In this document: positions 57,486-64,000 of the stretch, piece after piece
Numbering within the stretch: position 1 is the first letter of the stretch
Layout of the letters: every line of letters begins with the position of its first letter
Source: Dehalococcoidia bacterium
GTDB lineage: Bacteria > Chloroflexota > Dehalococcoidia > Tepidiformales > Tepidiformaceae
NCBI GenBank assembly: GCA_020850615.1
Contig: JADZEI010000028.1
Coordinates: 16,847-80,846 of the forward strand
Direction of reading: 5' to 3'
Length of the DNA stretch: 64,000 nucleotides
Program-made: the position numbers and the translations under genes
Notes under the pieces: model-generated
Database searches by the model: none
Seen by the model: only the letters and a program-made list of their open reading frames with translations
What the model was told of the DNA's origin: nothing

Positions 57486-58082
57486 TCAGTCCCGGCGCGC
57501 GTCCAGTGCCGCCAGCCCCATGTCCGCGTACACCCGTGCCACTGCCTCAGCGTTCAGCCGCCCGCCCGGTTGGAACCACGAGTTGATCCCGGCCCCCGCG
57601 CTGAGGAGGAAGCGCATCCGCGTCCGCGGCTCGTGCCGCGTCACCAGCCCCAGCTCCGCGAGCTCCTCGGCCAGCCGGTAGAACCGCTCCTCGTAGACGT
57701 GGCGCAGCTCCAGCACGCGCTCCCGCACCTGTTGCGGCATGTGCGCGCCCTGCAGGTGGAACAGCATCGTCTCTTTGAGGGATCGGATGTGCTGGAACGC
57801 ATGCGCCTGCAGCACCGTCCACAGCAGCTCCACGCTCGGCTCGGCCTCGAACAGCGGCTCGATCTGCGGGTCCACCGCCTCGAAGTTCCGCTCCATCACC
57901 GCTTTCACGAGCGAATCCTTCGTCGGGAAGTGGTTGTAGAGCGAGCTCGGCACCAGCCCAACCGCAGCCGCAATATCCCGCATCGACGTGGCATCCAGTC
58001 CCTTCTCGTAGAAGAGGTCGCGGGCGGCTTCGAGGATTCTGTCGCGCATCTGCTTCGGTCGCACTGTAGCATGCGCGCGCAC
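57486..58082 (-). CDS. TetR family repressor
   Basis: A 198-residue TetR regulator. The helix-turn-helix is IAAAVGLVPSSLYNHFPTKDSLV, near residues 38-60, and the ligand domain is the helical rest with TetR_C-like AFQHIRSLKETMLFHL. It is divergent from two CoA-transferase genes, and an inverted repeat of operator form lies between them, so it most likely represses them and itself in response to an acyl-CoA or related ligand. GTG start, with AAGGAG eleven bases upstream; start not certain. Confidence 0.88.
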   Translation of the reverse strand: MRAHATVRPKQMRDRILEAARDLFYEKGLDATSMRDIAAAVGLVPSSLYNHFPTKDSLVKAVMERNFEAVDPQIEPLFEAEPSVELLWTVLQAHAFQHIRSLKETMLFHLQGAHMPQQVRERVLELRHVYEERFYRLAEELAELGLVTRHEPRTRMRFLLSAGAGINSWFQPGGRLNAEAVARVYADMGLAALDARRD

Positions 58083-58089
58083 TACGCGA

Positions 58090-58117
58090 TTGACTCCTTC
58101 AATACGTGTGTATTAAA
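58090..58117 (+). promoter_or_regulatory. TetR operator and promoter of the CoA-transferase pair
   Basis: AATAC-GTGT-GTATT (58101-58114), extended as TTn...nAA. It lies between a possible -35 TTGACT (58090-58095) and -10 TATTAA (58111-58116), 15 bases apart, so a bound TetR would block transcription of the gene starting at 58146. Confidence 0.6.
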
Positions 58118-58145
58118 CCGCGCCAGCAGCCACGGAGGTCCAGCG

Positions 58146-59153
58146 ATGTACGCCCTGTCCGGTGTCACCGTCGTCGAAAGCGGCCAGGACCTCGCTGTCG
58201 CTTTCGCCGGCCGCCTCCTGCGCATGCTCGGCGCCACTGTCCTCGTCACTCGCGAACGCCACCGCGAGCTCGTCCCGCACGCGCTCGCCGCCTTCCTCGA
58301 CCACGCCAAGACCCCGGCCGCCGGCCGCGACCTCGGCCAGCTCCTCGCCGGCGCCCAGGTCTGGCTTTCGAGCGACCCCGCGCCCGCGCATGAACGGGCC
58401 TCGCTGGTCCACGTCGTCCTCACGCCCTATGGTGCCGAAGGCCCGTGGGCCGGGCGCGCCGGCTCCGCCTTCACCGGCTCCGCCCTCGGCGGCCTCCTCC
58501 ACCTCTGCGGCGAAGCCGAACGCGAGCCGCTCAAGAACGGCGGCCTCGTCCTCGAATTCCAGGCCGGCCTCTTCGCCACCATTGGCGCCCTCGCCGGGCT
58601 GCTCAAGCTCGAAGCCGGCCGCGGCGGTGGCCGCGTCGAAACCTCCTATCTCGAGTCCGCCATCGCCTTCCAGGAACGCGGCGACATCGCCTGGACCCAC
58701 ACCGCCGACGACTGGAAGCGCGCCCGCCGCCACGAAGTCGGCCACCCCTTCACCGTCTTTCCCTGCGCCGACGGCTACGTCACCATCGCCATCGGCCCCG
58801 CCCGCCAGTGGGAGAACCTCTGCCTGCTCATCGGCAAGCCCGAATGGGCCCAGGACGTCGAGCTCATCATGAACAAGCGCGCCAACGCCGACCTGATCGA
58901 CGAAGCCCTCATCCCCTGGCTCGCATCGCGGAAGTCCGCCGATGTCGTCCGCGAGTGCCAGGAGTTCTTCGTCCCCTGCGGTCCCGTCCTCACCGCCCAC
59001 GAAGTGCTCCAGGATGCCCAGTTCCGCGAGCGCCAGTTCTTCCAGTCGATGCAGCTCCTCGGCCAGGCGTTCGAAGTCCCCGGCGCGCCCTTCCGCCTCG
59101 AAGGCGCGTTCGACCCCGCAGCATGGGCAGCCGCCCCGGGGGCCGCACGATGA
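58146..59153 (+). CDS. CoA-transferase family III-like subunit with Glu in place of the catalytic Asp
   Basis: A 335-residue CaiB/BaiF-like protein. It keeps the core (SAFTGSALGGLLHLCGEAE...GGGRVETSYLESAIAFQERGD) but is shorter than its neighbours by about 60 residues and has lost the GPxxARxLADLGAEVIKIE opening in favour of a degenerate form. In the loop aligned to VPYGDPVAGMYG of the next gene, the acid is Glu137 (LVLEFQAGLFAT), so the acyl-anhydride Asp is replaced by Glu. Its stop and the next start overlap by 4 bases (ATGA). I infer a heteromer such as BbsE/BbsF, with this as the non-catalytic partner. Confidence 0.85.
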   Translation: MYALSGVTVVESGQDLAVAFAGRLLRMLGATVLVTRERHRELVPHALAAFLDHAKTPAAGRDLGQLLAGAQVWLSSDPAPAHERASLVHVVLTPYGAEGPWAGRAGSAFTGSALGGLLHLCGEAEREPLKNGGLVLEFQAGLFATIGALAGLLKLEAGRGGGRVETSYLESAIAFQERGDIAWTHTADDWKRARRHEVGHPFTVFPCADGYVTIAIGPARQWENLCLLIGKPEWAQDVELIMNKRANADLIDEALIPWLASRKSADVVRECQEFFVPCGPVLTAHEVLQDAQFRERQFFQSMQLLGQAFEVPGAPFRLEGAFDPAAWAAAPGAAR

Positions 59154-60346
59154 GGACCGACGCCCTCGCCGGCCTCCGCGTCATCGAGCTCGGCGCCTTC
59201 TGGGCCGGACCTTACTGCGCCCGCATGCTCGCCGACCTCGGCGCCGAAGTCATCAAGGTCGAGGCCGTCCGCCGCCCCGACATGGTCCGCTTCGGCCTCT
59301 ATCCCGATGCCGACCCCGGCGAGGTCCCCTGGGAGCGCGGCGCCCACTACCAGAAGTTCAGCCGCAACAAGAAGAGCTGCGTCATCGACATCAGCCAGCC
59401 CCGCGGCCACGAGCTCTTCCTCCGCCTGCTCGCCATCAGCGACGTCTTCCTCGAAAACAACACCCCCCGCGTGCGCCTCAACCTCGGCCTCGACGACGAC
59501 ACCGTCCGCAAGGCGAACCCGAAGCTCATCACTCTCTCGATGCCCGGCTTCGGCCTCGATGGCCCCTACCGCGACTACCTCGCCTACGGCATCACCATCG
59601 AAGGCTTCGTTGGGCTCACCAGCGTCACCGGCTACCCCGACGACCCCGAGCCCATCCGCTCCGCCGTCCCCTACGGCGACCCCGTGGCCGGCATGTACGG
59701 CGTCATCGCCATCCTCGCCGCCCTCCGCCGTGTCCGCGCCGGCGGCGACCCCGGGTTCATCGAGCTCGCCCAGAACGAGACCCTCGCCACCCTCATGCCC
59801 GACATCTTCCTGCAGGCCCAGGCCACTGGCGTCAGCCCCACCCCAACCGGCAACCAGACCCCCGACGTCGCCCTCCAGCAGGCCTTCGTCGCCAGCGATG
59901 GCGAATGGGTCGCCATCACCGTGCCCGAACCCGCCGGCCTGCCCGCGCTCGCCTCCGTAGTGGGCGGCCCCGCGGCCAACGTGGACGAACTGCGCGCCGC
60001 CACCGCCGCCTGGTGTGCCGCCCGCCCCGCCGCGGTCGCCGCCGACGCCCTCCAGGGCGCCGGCATCGGCGCCGCCCCCGTGCTCTCCCCGCGGCAGCTC
60101 ATGGAACACGAACAGGTCAACGCTATGGGCATCTACGAGCCCGTCTCCCACCCCCTCTACCGCGACTTCCGCTACAGCCGGATGCCGCTCCGGTTCCCCG
60201 GCGCCCACACCGAAGGCGACCGCCATGCCCCCCTCTTCGGCGAACACAACGACTACGTCTTCCGCGACCTCCTCGGCCTCACCGAACCCGAGATCGCCGA
60301 GCTCCACGCCCTCAATATCACCTCCACCCAACCCGAGCTCCTCTAA
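59150..60346 (+). CDS. Family III CoA-transferase, catalytic partner
   Basis: A 398-residue CaiB/BaiF enzyme. Catalytic Asp177 is in VPYGDPVAGMYGVIAILAAL; the N-terminus (LAGLRVIELGAFWAGPYCARMLADLGAEVIKVEA) is normal; SYR-like KFSRNKKSCVIDI and the C-terminal HPLYRDFRY block are present. It overlaps the preceding subunit by 4 bases (ATGA), so both are made in equal amounts. The last gene of the TetR-controlled unit. Its acid substrate is unknown. Confidence 0.9.
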   Translation: MRTDALAGLRVIELGAFWAGPYCARMLADLGAEVIKVEAVRRPDMVRFGLYPDADPGEVPWERGAHYQKFSRNKKSCVIDISQPRGHELFLRLLAISDVFLENNTPRVRLNLGLDDDTVRKANPKLITLSMPGFGLDGPYRDYLAYGITIEGFVGLTSVTGYPDDPEPIRSAVPYGDPVAGMYGVIAILAALRRVRAGGDPGFIELAQNETLATLMPDIFLQAQATGVSPTPTGNQTPDVALQQAFVASDGEWVAITVPEPAGLPALASVVGGPAANVDELRAATAAWCAARPAAVAADALQGAGIGAAPVLSPRQLMEHEQVNAMGIYEPVSHPLYRDFRYSRMPLRFPGAHTEGDRHAPLFGEHNDYVFRDLLGLTEPEIAELHALNITSTQPELL

Positions 60347-60356
60347 CCCCGCCGCC

Positions 60357-60568
60357 GTGATTGGTCACCTATCCCGCGGCTCGAACCAGGTGGCGTATGG
60401 GTACGACACCGCGAACCGGCTGACGAGTGTCACCGGCTCGAACCTCGACCGGACCGAGATCAACCGCACCGGGACAACGACGACGGCGCTGCGGTACTAC
60501 GTCCATCATGGCGAGACGGTGGGATGCGGAAGCGCAACGGCGACGTGTACATGATCGGGGGGAACTAG
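60357..60568 (+). pseudogene. RHS/YD-repeat protein remnant with a frameshift
   Basis: From a GTG at 60357 the frame reads SNQVAYGYDTANRLTSVTGS, a classic YD-repeat motif, then TTTALRYYVHHGETVG. After this the frame becomes nonsense, while a shifted frame continues MRKRNGDVYMIGGN and stop; RHS proteins normally read RY...G..V.MR.NG.VYYLLGDHLGS here. So about 70 residues of the end of an RHS core remain, out of frame and without the rest. It begins 10 bases after the CoA-transferase stop. It is a leftover from a much larger mobile or toxin gene. Confidence 0.7.
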
Positions 60569-60690
60569 CCCTCGGGACGCACGGCGTGGCCGCGAAGAAC
60601 GGGACGGGCGCGGTCAGCCGGCCGCGGATACATGCCATTTGGCGCGGCGCGCCGGGCCGCGAATCGGCTCCCGAAGACCGGGGCTGGACT

Positions 60691-60843
60691 ATGACCACCA
60701 ACAGAAGCGGTACAATTGAAATAAAGTCGCCGGATGGACGGGGCCGGTTTATCAGAAACGATAACGATGGAGGGCAGGGCCCTCGGTTTGGCCTACGAGA
60801 CCTCGACGCGGTTAACCCGAATAACCCGTGGTCAGGGGGATAG
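60691..60843 (+). CDS. Short ORF between RHS remnant and orphan gene
   Basis: A 50-residue polar peptide (TIEIKSPDGRGRFIRNDNDGGQGPRFGLRDLDAVNPNNPW split by context). I do not recognise it. It may be the tail of an RHS-linked toxin module that has lost its start, or a small gene. No clear ribosome site. Confidence 0.3.
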   Translation: MTTNRSGTIEIKSPDGRGRFIRNDNDGGQGPRFGLRDLDAVNPNNPWSGG

Positions 60844-60907
60844 ATCCGGAGATGGGTAGGCTAAGCCGTGACGCTAGGCATGTTCCGTTGGATCCGGAGG
60901 GATGTCC

Positions 60908-61324
60908 GTGACAGGCACGTTTATACTGCTCGGTGAAACCATTCCCGTAGATTGTGACGCATGGATACGATTGAAGCAAGATACTCTCGATATAGACATA
61001 GATTTTTCCTACTCATGGGATAACCATCGCATTATGGTGCATACACTTAAGCTAATCGATTTGATAGAGTTTAGTGTTTGGGCAGATAACGGAAAGCCGT
61101 TCGGAGTGTGTTATTCGGTTTCTGAGGATCCATCTTCAATGGAGTGGGATATCTCGAATCATAACGAACTCTCCGAGCGGAAGAGTGGGTCGTTCAAGGG
61201 TAAGAAGATGTTCTCGCATAGAGGAGCGCGACGGCTAACATTGGAGGGGATGGGATTCGGATTGGTTTGTCTGTATTCTGGAAAGTTCATATGGATGCCA
61301 GAGTACCTCTCCATAACGCCCTAA
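60908..61324 (+). CDS. AT-rich orphan gene, possible immunity protein
   Basis: A 138-residue protein of no family I know, acidic in its first half (TLDIDIDFSYSWDNHRI), with two Trp and few charged repeats. Its DNA is clearly much richer in A and T than its surroundings, and codon choice includes many that are rare elsewhere in the window. It follows an RHS fragment directly, the place where a toxin's immunity gene would sit. GTG 60908 follows GGAGGG with 7-base spacing; ATG 60902 is too close to that site. Low-level alternatives: cargo of a mobile element. Confidence 0.55.
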   Translation: MTGTFILLGETIPVDCDAWIRLKQDTLDIDIDFSYSWDNHRIMVHTLKLIDLIEFSVWADNGKPFGVCYSVSEDPSSMEWDISNHNELSERKSGSFKGKKMFSHRGARRLTLEGMGFGLVCLYSGKFIWMPEYLSITP

Positions 61325-61446
61325 GTGAAACCTGCGTGAAGTTCGCTATGTCGTGCTCATGGCTCGGAGGCGGCGTGCTTCGCGCTCGCCAATCTTGCTG
61401 GTTTGATAGTCCGCGTTCCCATTCTGGTTGCCCCAAGCGCAAACCC

Positions 61447-61944
61447 GTGAGGTGCAGTTTGCTAAGCATCCGAAGTTTCGCGGCAGCAAAGAAGCTATCG
61501 GCAGTCGTGCTACTGTCGGCTGCCTTGTCGGCCTGTGATGAACCGCGTGAGCGAATCGGAATCGCTCTAATAGCTCCGGATCAGGTTGTGCTGGCGTACA
61601 AGCACTGCCGCGAATCGTCGCTCGTGAATTCGGTGGTTCTAAAAGACCTCGGGAAGTCGCGGGAGCACCTCTCCGACGACGAAGTGATCTGGGAGATTGC
61701 GGCAGATGCGGGGTCTCCGTTGGCGCGCTTTGAACTGGGAGCTACGCCCGAAGAGTTCGAACAGCGCGTTCCGCTAAGAACATCCCTGAGTGGGAAGCTG
61801 TTGAACGTACAGATAAAGAGCACTGATCTACCGCACGGTGAGTCCATGACCTTTGAGCTGAGTCAACTGCGAGCAGGCGAACTTCTTGTTGGCGAGGGCT
61901 ACATGGCAGCTGACGAGTTCCGCAAGGCGTCAGCGTGTGACTAG
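61447..61944 (+). CDS. Lipoprotein of unknown function near the CRISPR array
   Basis: A 165-residue protein. GTG 61447 gives a basic start and a hydrophobic signal (LSAVVLLSAALSAC) with lipobox Cys30, then a soluble domain with GSPLARFELGATPEEFEQRVP and TDLPHGESMTFEL. I know no family. Base composition is intermediate between the orphan gene and the genome norm, suggesting it arrived with the same region. A longer in-frame start at 61267 overlaps the orphan gene and lacks a signal. Confidence 0.5.
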   Translation: MRCSLLSIRSFAAAKKLSAVVLLSAALSACDEPRERIGIALIAPDQVVLAYKHCRESSLVNSVVLKDLGKSREHLSDDEVIWEIAADAGSPLARFELGATPEEFEQRVPLRTSLSGKLLNVQIKSTDLPHGESMTFELSQLRAGELLVGEGYMAADEFRKASACD

Positions 61945-61982
61945 GCCATTTCGAAGACCTCAGAGAATAATGTGAAGGAACG

Positions 61983-62183
61983 ATGAAGACGACTGACATA
62001 GGCCCGTCTGGCGCATTGGTGCAACTCGAGCACTGGGAAGTCAGCATGCTCGCAAATGCGAACGAGACGTCGAAGCGTTTTCACCGCGGGACTTCCAGAC
62101 TAGAAGACAGGCACGCGCTCCACCAGGAGCTCATGCAGCTCCGTCGAGCTATCCGGCTCCGCGCGGAGGCCGACGCCCCCTGA
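61983..62183 (+). CDS. Small hypothetical protein before the CRISPR array
   Basis: A 66-residue hydrophilic protein (LHQELMQLRRAIRLRAEADA is a helical end). ATG 61983 is preceded by AAGGAACG, a fair ribosome site. Nothing is recognised. The remaining 110 bases up to the array (62184-62292) contain no gene and no AT-rich leader. Confidence 0.35.
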   Translation: MKTTDIGPSGALVQLEHWEVSMLANANETSKRFHRGTSRLEDRHALHQELMQLRRAIRLRAEADAP

Positions 62184-62292
62184 CAGTCGTCCAAACCGGC
62201 GCGCGAGCCGTGATTGATCGCTCACGCCGAGGCGGCCACACCACGACGTGCGGGAAGGCGGGCCGCGGCACCCCGCCACCGGCGCGCGTGAG

Positions 62293-64000
62293 CGGTTCAC
62301 CCCCACGCGTGTGGGGACGGCTGGAGCCAGCAGCTGACGGCTCGGACCGGCATCGGTTCACCCCCACGCGTGTGGGGACGGCGAAATCTAAGGCGTCAAC
62401 CCCCTCCCATCAATCGGTTCACCCCCACGCGTGTGGGGACGGCGAGCCCCACACCGCTGAGTCAGGCCCCTACCGCGGTTCACCCCCACGCGTGTGGGGA
62501 CGGCGCAATGGCGGTGGACTCGACAAAATCGGCCGACGGTTCACCCCCACGCGTGTGGGGACGGCGCTCACTGAGCGGATATTCAAACTGGATGCGACGG
62601 TTCACCCCCACGCGTGTGGGGACGGCATGCACCTGTCGAGGTGGCGGAGGGTACCCCACGGTTCACCCCCACGCGTGTGGGGACGGCTCCGTGGTTGCCT
62701 CGGCGGTCGTCTCTTCTGTCGGTTCACCCCCACGCGTGTGGGGACGGCCGGATGAGAACCACCAGCTGGGGCTTCGCGTCCGGTTCACCCCCACGCGTGT
62801 GGGGACGGCCTCGACCAAGCTATCGAGTTCGTTCGAGGGTTCGGTTCACCCCCACGCGTGTGGGGACGGCTGCCGCGTCGCCGCCATCCAGTTCGCGATG
62901 GTCGGTTCACCCCCACGCGTGTGGGGACGGCCGGATCGCGGCGTTCCAGGCTTGCCCGAAGGACGGTTCACCCCCACGCGTGTGGGGACGGCGTTGATCT
63001 GACTGATGACGGAGTTCGCCGCCCCGGTTCACCCCCACGCGTGTGGGGACGGCAACCGCGACACCTGCTGTCGCGAGGACGGGATCGGTTCACCCCCACG
63101 CGTGTGGGGACGGCCTGTACATCGGCGACGCCTACGACAGAATCGCCGGTTCACCCCCACGCGTGTGGGGACGGCATGATCCCCCACGCCGCCCGCCACG
63201 TCACGATCGGTTCACCCCCACGCGTGTGGGGACGGCCATATAGCTAGCGGGCGCGACGCCCCACGTGGCGGTTCACCCCCACGCGTGTGGGGACGGCCTC
63301 ATCCTTCAGTTCGTCGCCGCACGTAGTGGCGGTTCACCCCCACGCGTGTGGGGACGGCAACTTCGCCGGGTCCGACACGATGGCGGCGAACGGTTCACCC
63401 CCACGCGTGGGGGGACGGCAGGGCGAACGCAATGAATGCCTCGAGCTTCGGCGGTTCACCCCCACGCGTGTGGGGACGGCTCAAGACGACGTACGCGACA
63501 CTCCTCCTGAACCGGTTCACCCCCACGCGTGTGGGGACGGCATCCGCCGCATCGTCGCGTCCACGAGTGGTCGCGGTTCACCCCCACGCGTGTGGGGACG
63601 GCTCGACCGCCATCGCGATGAGCCGCTCGCCCACCGGTTCACCCCCACGCGTGTGGGGACGGCCTTGGTTTCCTCATGCACGCGCGGGGGCAAGGCGGTT
63701 CACCCCCACGCGTGTGGGGACGGCACTAGCGGACGCATGGCGCACACAGCCCTGTCCGGTTCACCCCCACGCGTGTGGGGACGGCGACACCCCACTGGCG
63801 CGAAAAGCGATCGACTACGGTTCACCCCCACGCGTGTGGGGACGGCCATCGAGGACGACTGGCGCGCGGCCTCCCCGGCGGTTCACCCCCACGCGTGTGG
63901 GGACGGCCCGGATTTGAGGATGCGCCCCGGGGCGCTCCCCGGTTCACCCCCACGCGTGTGGGGACGGCGTGATCGCCCGCGTCCAGTGCGCCTCGAAATA
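62293..64000 (-). CRISPR. Type I-E-like CRISPR array, 28 repeats in view, open at the right edge
   Basis: A 29-base repeat recurs every 61 bases from 62293 to 63940, giving 28 repeats and 28 spacers of exactly 32 bases; the last spacer ends at the window edge. Each repeat has the stem CCCCAC-GCGT-GTGGGG. Read on the minus strand it ends in GGTGAACCG, like the 5' handle of I-E crRNAs (ATAAACCG in E. coli, ATGGACCG in Thermus as I recall), so transcription runs leftward and the leader lies beyond 64000. Repeat 19 (63391-63419) has one T to G change in the stem. All others are identical. No cas gene is in the window. Confidence 0.96.

Noticed and set aside
61340..61446. A stretch suggesting a partial tRNA end
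   Set aside because: It does not fold into a cloverleaf and has no T arm.
62210..63972. Open frames through the CRISPR array
   Set aside because: They translate the repeats (HPHACGDG, SPPRVWGR, FTPTRVGTA) every 61 bases.
62293..64000. Self-targeting spacers against this window
   Set aside because: Reading by eye I saw no match to genes in the window; a real search is needed to exclude it.

Overview
The window is a 64 kb piece of a GC-rich bacterial chromosome. Most genes are ordinary housekeeping and metabolic genes in short, tightly packed operons with frequent 4-base stop/start overlaps and many GTG starts. The gene content fits Chloroflexota (a Tepidiforma/Dehalococcoidia- or Thermomicrobia-like lineage) better than Actinobacteria: ATP-type PEP carboxykinase, a TreT-type trehalose synthase, a SufR-headed suf operon, a GAAC-N4-GTTC type SOS box and a CRISPR repeat close to the type I-E repeat I recall from Thermus. 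This placement is an inference; no rRNA or marker protein in the window settles it.

Layout. 1-11.6 kb: the 5' end of a phosphotriesterase-family gene, a membrane protein of GT-C type, DUF1015, HIT, RNase PH, ComEC, a small toxin-antitoxin pair, a thiolase/DUF35 pair that both lack their usual cysteines, Uma2 and chorismate mutase. 11.4-17.9 kb: a complete suf operon (sufR-sufC-sufB-sufD-sufS-sufU-sufT plus a tiny membrane protein) with a SufR-type CAAC-N6-GTTG operator in front of it. 17.9-22.2 kb: BrkB, TreT, a queuosine-tRNA-mannosyltransferase-like enzyme and a HAD protein. 22.3-26.2 kb: PEP carboxykinase, a biotin carrier and a carboxyltransferase (gluconeogenic/anaplerotic block). 26.2-36 kb: HDOD, a frameshifted Eis-type acetyltransferase, Sir2, acyl-CoA carboxylase beta, YcaQ, a cobalamin adenosyltransferase, small zinc proteins and two paralogous acidic lipoproteins. 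36.3-41.4 kb: an acyl-CoA dehydrogenase and a fatty-acid synthesis cluster (fabD, two ketosynthases, acpP). 41.6-50.9 kb: DUF2905, a RibD-like reductase, uvrA with an SOS box, a nucleotidyltransferase, a hydrolase, an AcuI-like reductase, a nuclease-like protein and bactofilin. 51-55 kb: a 75-base-period repeat tract, a CAT-anticodon tRNA, a glycine-rich zinc protein and LigD. 55.2-60.3 kb: three family III CoA-transferases, a methyltransferase and a TetR regulator with an operator.

The last 3.7 kb is accessory DNA. It holds a decayed RHS-repeat fragment, an AT-rich orphan gene (possibly an immunity gene), a lipoprotein gene, and then at least 28 repeats of a type I-E-like CRISPR array with strict 61-base periodicity that runs off the right edge. 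Repeat polarity indicates the array is transcribed leftward, so its leader, and probably the cas genes, lie beyond the window.

The observations most worth following are: the heteromeric-looking CoA-transferase pair under a TetR operator, in which one subunit has Glu where the catalytic Asp should be; the cysteine-free thiolase/DUF35 pair; the RHS-remnant/orphan module beside the CRISPR array; the paired lipoproteins sharing a duplicated upstream inverted repeat; and the 75-base tandem repeat family.
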